Of a stretch of DNA of 64,000 nt, positions 35,332 to 44,103 are shown in pieces. This DNA comes from CAYQMF01 sp964418595. GTDB taxonomy: Bacteria; Planctomycetota; UBA1135; UBA2386. The DNA lies in assembly GCA_964418595.1 (NCBI GenBank), contig CAYQMF010000017.1:1-64000 (forward strand), read 5' to 3'. A program made the position numbers and the translations under genes. The notes below the pieces were generated by a model. It was not told where the DNA came from. It saw nothing but the letters and a program-made list of their open reading frames with translations, and made no database searches. Within the stretch, counting starts at the first letter, position 1. Each line of letters starts with the position of its first letter.

Positions 35332-35732
35332 CCAGCACGGTCCTGTTCGCGTGCGTCCACAACGCGGGCCGCTCCCAGATGGCGGCGGCGTTCTTCAACC
35401 ATCTGGCCGATCCTGCGCGCGCGCGTGCCATCTCCGCCGGCACGCAGCCGGGCCCTTGCGTGCATCCCGGCGTCGTCACTGCGATGCGCGAGGTCGGCAT
35501 CGACCTCAGCGGCGCGCGCCCGCAGCGCCTGACTGCGGAGCTGGCGAAGACGGCGCAGATCCTCATCACGATGGGATGCGGCGACGCGTGCCCCGTGGTG
35601 CCGGGGCTCGAGCGCGACGACTGGCCGCTCCCCGATCCGAAGGATCAGCCGGCCGATGCCGTGCGCGCCGTGCGCGACGACGTGCGCGCGCGCGTCGAGC
35701 GCCTGCTGCGCGCACGCGGCTGGCAGCGATGA
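35328..35732 (+). CDS. arsC: Arsenate reductase, low-molecular-weight phosphatase type
   Basis: A 134-residue protein of the LMW-PTP fold. The P-loop C9-x5-R15 (ACVHNAGRSQMA) binds the oxyanion; resolving cysteines C84 and C88 lie in ITMGCGDACPVVPG, and the aspartate loop is WPLPDPKDQ. This cysteine pattern is characteristic of thioredoxin-coupled arsenate reductases rather than tyrosine phosphatases. It is the last gene of the Rieske-cytochrome b/c-MIP operon. Confidence 0.9.
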   Translation: MTSTVLFACVHNAGRSQMAAAFFNHLADPARARAISAGTQPGPCVHPGVVTAMREVGIDLSGARPQRLTAELAKTAQILITMGCGDACPVVPGLERDDWPLPDPKDQPADAVRAVRDDVRARVERLLRARGWQR

Positions 35733-35754
35733 TCCGCGCTGCCCTCTCGGCCGC

Positions 35755-36657
35755 TCAGCGCAGGAGGATGACCGCCCCGCGGTTGGACGGGTAGGGACCG
35801 TACTGCGCGGTGGGACCGAAGATCGTCCAGTTGTAGACGTAGTTCGACAGACCATCGATGCCGACCTCCGAGCCGGCGAGGTTGGTCGTCACGAGGCCAA
35901 TCGGCGTGTTGCCGGCGTGCGCGCACTGGGCGAACAACTGTTGCGCGACGCCTGGGATGACGGCAACCGGACCCTGCAGCGATGCAGACCCCGTCCCGTC
36001 GGTCGGCAACGAGAAGGTCGCCAGCGGATTGACGCCGAGCCGACATCCCGTCATGCCCATGAACCCAAGGTCGAGGGGAAGGATGTTGGCACCCGCGAAG
36101 GCCTGGTTGTCAGCGCCGAGCAGGAACACCGCGGTGCTGTTGGGCGGCCCGCCGGTGAGCGCGAACCGCACGTCGTAGTTGGCCCCGTTGAGCGTGTTCG
36201 TCACGCCGAGGCTCGAGGTCGCGCACCCCGGGCTCCCGAGCTGGGCGAGGTTGCTGCTCCCCGCGTAGCTGTCGCTGTTGAACCCGGTCAGCGCGCGCGG
36301 CGTGGCCTCGGTCTGGACGTCCGCCTGCACGAGGAGGTGTGGCCCCGTGAAGAAGAATGGCTGGTTGCCCGGGATCCACATGGCGGGATCGAGGCCCCCA
36401 CTCGGCGACGCCGGCCAGTTGACCGTCGTCAGCGGCAGGAAGGTCGTCGGCGTCGCCGACAGGTTGTTCGCGAACGTGGTGCTCAGTGTCGAGAACGTCG
36501 CCGTGGTGTTGTCGAGCACGAGTTCCATCTGGTGGGTGAAGCCCACGGACGAAACTGCGGCGGAGTCATAGCGCCAGCCGATCTGCGTGAAGATCGAGCC
36601 CAGCGGCACGCTCTGGCCATGGTACCAAGTCTGGATGAACGCCTTGGTCCGCGCCAC
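35755..36657 (-). pseudogene. Secreted-protein remnant, 5'-truncated
   Basis: A 300-residue open frame with a possible GTG start at 36657 but no signal peptide. In-frame coding-like sequence (…SNGSNALPVARTKAFIQTWYHG) continues 11 codons upstream to a TGA at 36691-36693, right against the terminator hairpin of the M36 gene. The C-terminal part has the lineage-specific module (NSTAVFLLGADNQ…LPLDLGFMG…NPLATFSLPTDGTGSASLQGP…GVAQQLFAQ). The missing N-terminus suggests a deletion or rearrangement junction near 36690. It could still be translated from GTG 36657, but then it would not be exported. Confidence 0.6.
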
Positions 36658-36693
36658 CGGCAGCGCGTTGGAACCGTTCGAAGCGACGGGTCA

Positions 36694-36721
36694 ACCGTCC
36701 CGACCCCGTGGTCGGGACGGT
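36694..36721 (-). terminator. Hairpin terminator of the M36 peptidase gene
   Basis: ACCGTCCCGACC, loop CCGT, GGTCGGGACGGT: a perfect 12-bp stem with a four-base loop, 24 bases past the TGA of the peptidase gene on the minus strand. No T-run. This is the longest perfect hairpin I found in the window. Confidence 0.75.
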
Positions 36722-36744
36722 CGCACTCCGCGCACGTCAGCGAC

Positions 36745-39714
36745 TCACGGCTGGCCGCAGATCGTGATCCGCATCGCCGCAGACAGGGCGATGCCCTGCA
36801 CCGCGACGACGTCGGCGACGCCGACCTGCGCGAACACCTGCGAGCCGGCGAGGCCCGCGACGTTGGGCACACCCAGCGGCAGGCCTGCTCCACCCGCAGC
36901 GTCCGTCGCGGCGGCGACCACGAGGTCGGGCTGCACCGCGATCGTGCCACCGAAGATCGGGATGTTCGCGGTGTTGCCACCGATCACCCAGGCGATCGGC
37001 GCGTTGTTGCGCGCGCTGCTCAAGGCGAGCCCGAACGCCGCGTTGCCGATGCGCGGCTCACCGCCGCTGCCCGCCACCACCGGGATGCCGCTCGTGCCGG
37101 CGAGACCCGGAGAGTACGCGACGATCGCCGGGCACGGCGAGTTGAGGGCATACAGCTCGACGTTGTCGATCGTGAACCCGCCGACGTTGTCGGTGGTCGT
37201 GACCGTGTTGTCGAAGGTGATCACCACCGACGCCCGGTTGTCGGCCAGCGCGGAGACGTCGACGTCGAACGTCTTCCACGCCTGGTCGTTGGGAACGGTC
37301 GCGCTCACCACGGCGGTGCCGTTGATCCGCGCGTTGCACTGGCCGTTGTTGCTGTTGGTCGCCCAACGGTGGAAGCGCAGGCGCATCCCGGTGCGGCCGG
37401 TCGTGTTGATGGCGACGCTGGTGAGGGTCTGCGTGCCGCTGCTCGCCGACACCATGCGCTCATCGGTCGCGCTGCGGTTGACGCCCATCACGAAGCTGCC
37501 GCCAGCCGCGACGTTGGGGTCGTAGTTGCGTCCGATCGGCGTGTGCCGCGACCAGGTCGAGCCCAGCGTCCAGTTGGCGTTGGCCGCCTCGAACGTGTCG
37601 GCGAAGACGCTGGTCTTCTGGCCCACGGCGACCACGTAGTAGTCGTTGTTCTCGGCAGGGCGCCGCGTGATGTTGCCCAGGCTGTTGCGAGCATCGATGT
37701 AGTAGCGGGCCAGCCGGCGATCGGCGACCGCGGGCGTCACGACCCGGTACAGGTCTCCACCCTGCGCCACCATGGGGATGGACACGAAGCTGCCGGTACC
37801 CGGATCGAAGAACAGCGTCACGTTGGCGAGCGTCCCGAGCGTGGTCGTGACGGTGGCGTCCACCGTGAACCCGCCCGCGCCGCTGGACGCGTCGGCGAGC
37901 GGTGTGTGCGTCACCTTCACCGGGTGGAACTCCGGTCGCAGGAAGTGCCGCTTGAGCGACGCCTTGGCGAGCGCGTCGATGTGCGGCGTACCGTTGTTCA
38001 GGTTGCTGTCGTTGTCGTCCGAGGCGTACGCATCGACGATGAAGTCGATCATGTCGCGCGGGTTGAGGACGATCGACTCGAACAGCGCCCACTCCGCGTA
38101 CTGATAGCCCTGCACCGCGCCGTACGCAGTGCGCATCTCGTTCAACACGTCCCAGGACCAGCCCATGTACGGCTGCCCGAAGGTGTGCACTGCCTGGCTG
38201 CTGCCGGTGAGCGGGTGGGTCAGCGTGTTGTTGCCGTTGCGGATGCCCGGCCGGCTCGCCTGGTAGAAGTCGGTGCCGATGTCGGGGTTGTCCTGCAGGT
38301 AGATCGAGTGCACGTCGCCGACGCCCTCGGACGGCGTGCGCGGCGTGCTGCCGATGCCACCGTTGCGCGCATCGACCGAGTGGCCGTACTCGTGCGACAC
38401 GACCGACGCGGTCGCCGTGTTGTTGCACGTCCCGGCCAGCCGGTAGAAGTTGACGCTGCTGCCGCTGAAGTAGGCATTGCAGCTCTGGTTGATGTTGACC
38501 TGGATCGTCACCGCCGGGTCGATCGCGCTCATCGTCGGCACGACGCGCTTCACGTAGTCGTGGATCTGCGCGACGTAGTGGACGGCGTTGGTCTGCGCCG
38601 TGGTGTACTCCGTCCCACCGGCGTTGAAGACGATGTTGGTCGGCACGCCGGGCGTGAGCACGACGTTCTGCGTCAGGATCGCCGTCGCCGACGCATCGGT
38701 GACCGTGGACCACCAGCGGCCGTTGGCGAGGCCGATGGTCGCGTTGACGGCCGTGGTGCCGCTGTACGCGATCGAGAAGTCACCGTTGGCGTCGGTGTAG
38801 GCCGAGCCCACGCCGGGAACGTTGACGAGGATGTCCGCCATCGGCGTGAGGACCGGCGGGTTGACCGCCGCCAGCCCACCGGGGATCGGGCTGATCCAGC
38901 CGCTCACGTTGCCGATGATCGGCGCGGGGGGCGGGTTCTCGGCAGCGCACGGGTCGGTCTTGCCGAAGCCACTCTTCCCGAAGCCACTCTCCCCGAAGCC
39001 ACTCTCCCCGAAGCCACAGTAGTGGATCTGCGACTCGCGCCGCACCTCGGCGCCGGTCTTGGCATCGATCCAGATGCTCCAGGCCTCGGGCTTGTCGCGG
39101 AACTCGCCGGTGACCTTCCACGCGAGGTGGTAGCCCGCGTTGTCGTCGGGCGCGATCTCGAGCATCGGGTCGTGGTGCATGTGGCCGAGCTGCGGGCGCC
39201 AGCCGGTCAGCTTCATGAACTGCGCGACGGCATCGTTGTTGTCCAGGGTGCGCGCCATGTCGACACGCAGGCCCGGGATCGCCTCCGAGCCCAGGATCGC
39301 GAGCCCGCCGTCACCGCGGTTGAACACGAACTTCAGGTACGCGTTCCACACGGGCACGCCCTGGTAGGTCTGCTGGTAGGTGAACCCCATCACGAAGCGG
39401 CCCTCACCGAAGTGCGTCTCGCGCACCTCGCGCGGGTCGACCCCGAGCCACGCGCCGTGCTCCGCGAGCAGACGTGCGATCGCCTGCCGGCCATCGTCCT
39501 TGGTCTGCACGCCAGGAACAGGAAGGACCTGCGCGCCGGGGCCGAGCACGCGGTAGGGCACGCCGAACGGTCCGTGCCACACGGTCCAGCCTGAACCGTA
39601 CTGCTGCTCGAAGCGGGCCAGGCCCGCGGTCGAATCGATGGGGGTGATTTCCTGGGCTGACAGGCCGAGGACAGGGAACGACAACGCAACGGAGACAGAG
39701 AGTCTCTTCAGCAC
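36745..39714 (-). CDS. M36 (fungalysin-type) metallopeptidase, secreted
   Basis: A 989-residue secreted protease. Signal peptide MLKRLSVSVALSFPVLGLSAQ; a propeptide with FTP/PepSY-like features (about 40-215); a Gly/Ser-rich spacer with 5-residue repeats GFGES (about 232-250); a carboxypeptidase-regulatory-like beta domain (VPGVGSAYTDANGDFSI); the catalytic domain with HEYGH at 441-445 and the downstream SEGVGDVHS that supplies the third zinc ligand. A jelly-roll-like domain (FADTFEAANANWTLG…) and the lineage-specific C-terminal module end the protein. Role: extracellular protein degradation. Confidence 0.93.
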   Translation of the reverse strand: MLKRLSVSVALSFPVLGLSAQEITPIDSTAGLARFEQQYGSGWTVWHGPFGVPYRVLGPGAQVLPVPGVQTKDDGRQAIARLLAEHGAWLGVDPREVRETHFGEGRFVMGFTYQQTYQGVPVWNAYLKFVFNRGDGGLAILGSEAIPGLRVDMARTLDNNDAVAQFMKLTGWRPQLGHMHHDPMLEIAPDDNAGYHLAWKVTGEFRDKPEAWSIWIDAKTGAEVRRESQIHYCGFGESGFGESGFGKSGFGKTDPCAAENPPPAPIIGNVSGWISPIPGGLAAVNPPVLTPMADILVNVPGVGSAYTDANGDFSIAYSGTTAVNATIGLANGRWWSTVTDASATAILTQNVVLTPGVPTNIVFNAGGTEYTTAQTNAVHYVAQIHDYVKRVVPTMSAIDPAVTIQVNINQSCNAYFSGSSVNFYRLAGTCNNTATASVVSHEYGHSVDARNGGIGSTPRTPSEGVGDVHSIYLQDNPDIGTDFYQASRPGIRNGNNTLTHPLTGSSQAVHTFGQPYMGWSWDVLNEMRTAYGAVQGYQYAEWALFESIVLNPRDMIDFIVDAYASDDNDSNLNNGTPHIDALAKASLKRHFLRPEFHPVKVTHTPLADASSGAGGFTVDATVTTTLGTLANVTLFFDPGTGSFVSIPMVAQGGDLYRVVTPAVADRRLARYYIDARNSLGNITRRPAENNDYYVVAVGQKTSVFADTFEAANANWTLGSTWSRHTPIGRNYDPNVAAGGSFVMGVNRSATDERMVSASSGTQTLTSVAINTTGRTGMRLRFHRWATNSNNGQCNARINGTAVVSATVPNDQAWKTFDVDVSALADNRASVVITFDNTVTTTDNVGGFTIDNVELYALNSPCPAIVAYSPGLAGTSGIPVVAGSGGEPRIGNAAFGLALSSARNNAPIAWVIGGNTANIPIFGGTIAVQPDLVVAAATDAAGGAGLPLGVPNVAGLAGSQVFAQVGVADVVAVQGIALSAAMRITICGQP
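38963..39016 (-). repeat. 15-bp tandem repeat inside the M36 gene
   Basis: About 3.6 copies of CCGAAGCCACTCTCC, one with a C-to-T change, encoding GFGES/GFGKS units between propeptide and mature domain of the peptidase. In-frame 15-bp periodicity means copy-number change alters only linker length, so it is a plausible length-variable flexible hinge. Confidence 0.85.
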
Positions 39715-39778
39715 GGTTCGATGCTCCGACGAAGGGGAGAGGGAGGCAGGGCGGGCAGGCGACGGGGAAGCGTAGCGC

Positions 39779-39790
39779 AGCCCGCGGGCT
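39779..39790. repeat. 12-bp palindrome AGCCCGCGGGCT
   Basis: A perfect 12-bp palindrome in the 120-base gap between the DUF6498 stop and the M36 start. It lies 45-56 bases past the DUF6498 stop and 65-76 bases upstream of the M36 ATG, so it may be a small terminator stem (four pairs around CGCG) or an operator. Self-complementary GC strings are common here; support is modest. Confidence 0.3.
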
Positions 39791-39834
39791 TGTCGTGGGC
39801 GTTCCCGACGGGGACGGCGCCGTCCGATTGCGCT

Positions 39835-40458
39835 TCAGCGCAGGGCTTCGGGCGCAGGCGCGTGCTCGCGGCGGTGGGCACGCGCATCCAGGCCGAGCTT
39901 CAGCACCACCAGCGCCACCAGGGCGGGAACCGGGCTGCCGAGCAGCGACACGCCAAACCCCCCCACCAGGACCGCGACGTGCATCACGACGAGCCGTTGG
40001 TATGGCTGGGTGATGAGGTCGGTGGCGCGGATGCGGTGGCGTTCGCCCCCCAGCCAATGGGTGGCGAACGATACGCCGTGGCTCAGGGCGAACCCGAGAA
40101 GGCCCCACCCGGCGCCATCGCCGAGCCAGCCGAGGACCGAGAAGGGCACGAAGTCGAACTCTCGCCCGGCCCCCTGCGCAGCGATCAGGCCCGCGAACAC
40201 CCCGTGCACGAGCATGAACAGCCCGTAGTGGAACGAGAAGAACAGGCTGATGGCGACGCGCGGCAGCAGGTTGAGTTCGCCCTCGACCCACGGTCGAGTC
40301 CAGACCTTGAGCAGGGTGAACGCACCGAGGATCACGTTCTCCGCCCAGTAGAGGACGAGGATCGAGCCGGCCGACCAGCCGAAGAAGAGGGCGCCCGCGA
40401 GCGGCACGAGGTTGGCGACGACCAGCGCGATCAGCGAGAGGGGCACGCGATCCTTCAT
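39835..40458 (-). CDS. DUF6498-type membrane protein
   Basis: A 207-residue polytopic protein with about six helices: LIALVVANLVPLAGALFFGW, GSILVLYWAENVILGAFTLLK (the family WAEN string), ISLFFSFHYGLFMLVHGVFA, LGFALSHGVSFATHWLGG, and two more before a charged tail. DUF6498 has no assigned function. Its ATG overlaps the stop of the EgtB-like gene, placing it as last gene of the ergothioneine/selenoneine-type operon; it could be a transporter or a redox-linked membrane partner. The longer upstream frame is rejected. Confidence 0.78.
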   Translation of the reverse strand: MKDRVPLSLIALVVANLVPLAGALFFGWSAGSILVLYWAENVILGAFTLLKVWTRPWVEGELNLLPRVAISLFFSFHYGLFMLVHGVFAGLIAAQGAGREFDFVPFSVLGWLGDGAGWGLLGFALSHGVSFATHWLGGERHRIRATDLITQPYQRLVVMHVAVLVGGFGVSLLGSPVPALVALVVLKLGLDARAHRREHAPAPEALR

Positions 40459-41729
40459 ACCCGCAGCGCTGCGGTCCGGAACCCCGAGAACACATCGCGC
40501 CGCCACGGCAGATAGAAGTTGCGCCAGGTGTTGCGCAGCATCCGGCCGCGCGACGAGAACGCCCCGCCGCGCAGGACGCGATGCGTGTGGAACCAAGGCG
40601 CGCTGTACGCCGCGTAGGGATCGGCGACGAAGCCGGGGTACGGCGCAAAGGTACTCGCCGTCCACTCCCACACGTTGCCGCACATCTGCCGGCAGCCGGC
40701 GGGGCTGTCGCCCGCGGCGAACGCACCGACGTCGGCGCAACCGAGGTGGACGCCGTCGACGTTGGCGAGCGGCACCGCGGGTTGCGCGTCGCCCCAGGGT
40801 TGGGCGCGCTTCTCGGTGCCGCCGGCGGCCAGCTCCCACTCGATCTCGCTGGGCAGGCGACGACCGGCGAAGCGGCAGTACGCCTCCGCCTCGTACCAGC
40901 TCACGCACACGACGGGACGATGCGGTTCGAGCGGAACCAGCCGATCGAAGTCAGCGCGCAGCCAGCCCGACGCGTCGCGCTGCCAGTAGCGCGGGTGCGC
41001 CGCCGCAACGCGCTCGCGCCACGCCCAGCCTTCCTCCGACCAGAACTCGCGCCGCTGGTAGCCGCCGGCGTCGACGAACGCGGCGTACTCGGCCTGCGTC
41101 ACCGGCGCACGCGCCAGCGCGAACGGCGGCACGAACACCTCGTGCACCCACTTCTCGTTGTCGAAGACCGTCGTACCTGCACGCGGTTCGGCGCCGACCC
41201 GGAAGGTGTGGCCACCGCAGCAGACGTCGCCGGACAACGGCCCGCCGCCGGGCGCCGGCGTCGCGCGCAGCGCGGGCGCGGGCTGGCCCAACGCCTGGCG
41301 CGTGTAGAGGAACGCCTCGGCGTGCATGTCTTCGTGCTGGATCGCGAGCCACACGAAGTACGGATCGAGCCGGTCGGCGCGGGCGAGCACCGCGTCGAGC
41401 ACGTCACGGAGGTACGCGTGCGTGGCGTCGAGATCCTGGAGCGGGAGTTGCCAGCGCGTGCGGTGCGCCACCTCCGCCGAGTCGTACAGCGCGTCGGCCC
41501 CGGGCCGGCTCGACGGCACGCGGCCACCGTCGCGCAGCAGCCACCACTCCTGGAACCACGCGACGTGCCCCAGCTCCCACAGCGGCGGGTTGACGTGCGG
41601 CAGGTACGGGACGGCGAGCCGATCGCCCTGCAGGTCGGCCGTCAACGCCAGCAAGCGCGCGCGCGCATCGCGCAGGTCGCGGAGCAGGCGCGCCGGCGCC
41701 GCACCGTCGTCATTCCGGATGGTCGCCAT
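40455..41729 (-). CDS. egtB: EgtB/SenA-family nonheme iron enzyme
   Basis: A 424-residue protein with an N-terminal DinB-like helical bundle and a C-terminal FGE/SUMF1 domain, the architecture of ergothioneine synthase EgtB. Iron ligands are H55 (ELGHVAWF), H132 and H136 (QHEDMHAEAF). The C-terminal signature (FAPYPGFVADPYAAYSAPWF, then THRVLRGGAFSSRGRMLRN, RNFYLPWRRDVFSGFR) differs from the EYNGKFM…CATPR…YRNFFPP pattern of EgtB and resembles, from memory, the EgtB-related branch that includes selenoneine synthase SenA. It joins hercynine to a sulfur or selenium donor; which one cannot be decided here. Overlaps egtD by 20 bases. Confidence 0.82.
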   Translation of the reverse strand: MATIRNDDGAAPARLLRDLRDARARLLALTADLQGDRLAVPYLPHVNPPLWELGHVAWFQEWWLLRDGGRVPSSRPGADALYDSAEVAHRTRWQLPLQDLDATHAYLRDVLDAVLARADRLDPYFVWLAIQHEDMHAEAFLYTRQALGQPAPALRATPAPGGGPLSGDVCCGGHTFRVGAEPRAGTTVFDNEKWVHEVFVPPFALARAPVTQAEYAAFVDAGGYQRREFWSEEGWAWRERVAAAHPRYWQRDASGWLRADFDRLVPLEPHRPVVCVSWYEAEAYCRFAGRRLPSEIEWELAAGGTEKRAQPWGDAQPAVPLANVDGVHLGCADVGAFAAGDSPAGCRQMCGNVWEWTASTFAPYPGFVADPYAAYSAPWFHTHRVLRGGAFSSRGRMLRNTWRNFYLPWRRDVFSGFRTAALRV

Positions 41730-42720
41730 CGGAAGGTCGCAGGAGCGACACGCTGAAGCGACCGGCGCCGTCCGACCAGCGAGCGTCGGTCACCATGCCG
41801 GCAGCGCACGCCAAGGCATCGAGTTCGGCGGGTGAGTACTTGTAGGAGTTCTCGGTGTGCACCGCCTCGCCCACAGCGAAGTCGACCGCGATGTCCAGCG
41901 CGCGCAGGCGCACCCGTTGGGCGCGCCGGCTCACGAGGTGCATCTCGATCCGACCGGCATCGGCGAGCCAGGTCGCGCGATGTGCGAAGGCGTCGAGGTC
42001 GAAGTCGGCGTCGAGTTCGCGGTTGATCCGCGCCAGCAGGTTGAGGTTGAACCGCGCGGTCACACCGGCGGCGTCGTCGTACGCGGCCTCGAGCACGCTG
42101 CGCTCCTTGCGCAGGTCGGCGCCGAGCACGAGGCGGTCGCCGCGGCCCATCGTGGCGCGCACTCGCGCCAGGAATGCCGCCGCATCCGCGCGGTGCAGGT
42201 TGCCGACGTTGCTGCCGAGCCAGAGCACGAGCTTGCGGGCGCCGGTGAGGCGCGCCACGATCGGCAGGCCTGCGTCGTACTCCGCTGCCACCGCCTGGAT
42301 GGAGAGGCCGGCAAACTCCGCGAGCAACGCGTGCGCGCTGTCGGTGAGCGCCACCCGGCAGATGTCGAGTGGCACGTAGCGCAGGTGCGTCGTCCGAGCC
42401 AGGGCCGCGGCGATGAGGATCCGGGTCTTGCGGCAACTGCCGCTCCCCAGTTCGACGATGACCGAGTCCGACGGCACGCTCGCCACGATCGCGCCGGCGT
42501 GACGCCGCAGGATCTCGTCCTCCGCGCGGGTCAAGTAGTACTCGGGCAGCTCGCAGATCTGGTCGAACAGGGCGGAGCCAGCGTCGTCGTAGAAGAAGCA
42601 GCAGGGAATGTACTTCGGCGTCGACGTGAGCCCGGTGCGCACCGCCTGCGCGAGTTCCTCGCGGCGCGTGCCGGTCGTGCGGTCGAGGAGTTGCAGGCGG
42701 TCGAGATCGCGGTTGCCCAT
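41710..42720 (-). CDS. egtD: L-histidine N-alpha-methyltransferase
   Basis: A 336-residue Methyltransf_33/EgtD-type enzyme that trimethylates histidine to hercynine using SAM. ATG 42720 is the credible start. Motifs: LTSTPKYIPCCFFYDDAGSALFD, EYYLTRAEDEIL, VELGSGSCRKTRIL (SAM loop), LWLGSNVGNL, and the C-terminal HTENSYKYSPAELDALA which closes the histidine pocket. It lies between the ATP-grasp gene (23 bases upstream) and the EgtB/SenA-like gene. Confidence 0.92.
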   Translation of the reverse strand: MGNRDLDRLQLLDRTTGTRREELAQAVRTGLTSTPKYIPCCFFYDDAGSALFDQICELPEYYLTRAEDEILRRHAGAIVASVPSDSVIVELGSGSCRKTRILIAAALARTTHLRYVPLDICRVALTDSAHALLAEFAGLSIQAVAAEYDAGLPIVARLTGARKLVLWLGSNVGNLHRADAAAFLARVRATMGRGDRLVLGADLRKERSVLEAAYDDAAGVTARFNLNLLARINRELDADFDLDAFAHRATWLADAGRIEMHLVSRRAQRVRLRALDIAVDFAVGEAVHTENSYKYSPAELDALACAAGMVTDARWSDGAGRFSVSLLRPSDGDHPE

Positions 42721-42743
42721 GTGCGTGCGCGGCGCGCGTGACG

Positions 42744-44009
42744 TCACGAGACGACGAAGGGGAGCGTAGCGACGGCGGCGCGCGCACGCTCGTACGCAGC
42801 TTGCGGCTCGGCGGGGTGGCAAGCCAGCGCCCACGCGAGGTGTGGATGGGTTTCGGGGTGTGGTGCCGCGTGCAGTTCGCAACCCTCGCTCACCGACAGG
42901 CCGACGCGCACGCCGGTCGCACGCAGCGCGGCGGCGCCCGGCACCGAGACCACGCGCCCCCCGGTGAGCCAGTTGCGGTAGGCGAGGGCATGGCAGCCGT
43001 GCGGCGCGTTCGGCACCTCGGGTCGCTCCCCGAGCGCGAGCGCGATCGCGTGCTGGACCGGCTCGACGCCGAGGCCGGCGGCGAACAGTTCGCCGTAGCC
43101 GTCGTCTTCACCGAGCCGCCCGTTCACTTCGATCACGCGCGGACCCTCGGGGCCGGCGCGCAGTTCGACCGCGAAGCCCGCGTCGCACAGACCAACCGCC
43201 CGGATCGCCGCCGTGGCCGTGGCGAGGATCGCGGCCTCGTCGGCGCGCCCCGACGGCAGGATGTAGCCGTCGATGTAGAACAGCGGCGGTGGCGTCATGC
43301 GCTGCGCGAGCACGCCGTACGGCCGCGGCGTCGTGCCCACCGCCACGCCGTCGACCTCGACCGGATCGCCGTCGGCGAACCGCTCGACCAGGAACATCGC
43401 CGTCGGGTCGAGGCCGAGATCGAGGTTGCCCGCGCGCGCGAACGCGACCAGCCGCGCGACGTCGGGCGAAACCGTGATGCCGTGGCGGACGCGCGCGACG
43501 GCCGCATCGATCTCCACCTCCGTTCGCACCAGGGTGACGAGGCGACTCATGGCGGAGGCCACCGCCTTGAGCACCACCGGGTAGCGGCCGGCTGCGAAAG
43601 CGCGCACCTCGCGCGCCGAGGTCGCAAGGGCGAACTCCGGTTGTGCCACGCCCCGCGCCGCCAGCCTCGCGCGCGTGATGTGCTTCGCTGCACAGGCGAG
43701 CGCCGCGGTGCGCGAGGCGCCGGGCAGGTCGCGCTGGGCGCACAGCAGGGCGCCCGGCAAAGCCGCGGCTTCGGACTGGACGAGCACGGCGTCGAAGCGG
43801 TGCGCCGCGAGAGCAGCGAGCACCGCGCCGATCTCCGCCGGCGGCGGGATCTCGATGACTCCTGCGAAGTGCTCGGCATCGACCGGCTCGATGCAGTCGT
43901 CGGCGAGAACGACGTGGATGTCGCGGTCGCGGAGCCACGGCGCGAGGCGATCGATCTGCGCGCGGCGCTGCGACAGCGAGCCTGGGTAGAGCGCGAGCAG
44001 GCGGGGCAT
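42744..44009 (-). CDS. ATP-grasp ligase in an ergothioneine/selenoneine-type operon
   Basis: A 421-residue ATP-grasp enzyme starting at ATG 44009. N-terminal Rossmann-like part MPRLLALYPGSLSQRR; ATP-binding strings YPVVLKAVASAMSRLV and MFLVERFADGDPVEVDG; metal-binding end GPRVIEVNGRLGEDDGYGE. It is first in an operon with EgtD, the EgtB/SenA-like enzyme and DUF6498. Actinobacterial ergothioneine loci use EgtA, a glutamate-cysteine ligase of a different fold; this ligase might supply an analogous gamma-glutamyl or other peptide bond, or modify the final product. That is inference from position. Confidence 0.85.
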   Translation of the reverse strand: MPRLLALYPGSLSQRRAQIDRLAPWLRDRDIHVVLADDCIEPVDAEHFAGVIEIPPPAEIGAVLAALAAHRFDAVLVQSEAAALPGALLCAQRDLPGASRTAALACAAKHITRARLAARGVAQPEFALATSAREVRAFAAGRYPVVLKAVASAMSRLVTLVRTEVEIDAAVARVRHGITVSPDVARLVAFARAGNLDLGLDPTAMFLVERFADGDPVEVDGVAVGTTPRPYGVLAQRMTPPPLFYIDGYILPSGRADEAAILATATAAIRAVGLCDAGFAVELRAGPEGPRVIEVNGRLGEDDGYGELFAAGLGVEPVQHAIALALGERPEVPNAPHGCHALAYRNWLTGGRVVSVPGAAALRATGVRVGLSVSEGCELHAAPHPETHPHLAWALACHPAEPQAAYERARAAVATLPFVVS

Positions 44010-44103
44010 CGGCGGAAGGGTAGCGGATGCCGGCGCCGATCCGCGCGACGCGGCGCAACCCGAGCTTGTGACTACGGGGGCGGCGCGATACACCCGGCCT
44101 GCC

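Noticed and set aside
36691..36693. UGA upstream of the truncated secreted-protein gene as a second selenocysteine codon
   Set aside because: No catalytic or metal motif surrounds it, it lies beside the terminator hairpin, and frame content upstream of it is not protein-like.
38963..39016. CRISPR-like array
   Set aside because: Units are 15 bp, contiguous without spacers, and in frame inside a coding region.
35656..39594. A 1312-codon plus-strand open frame
   Set aside because: It is the mirror of the M36 peptidase and truncated secreted-protein genes; composition is Arg/Val/His-rich without domains, as expected for a shadow frame at 70 percent G+C.
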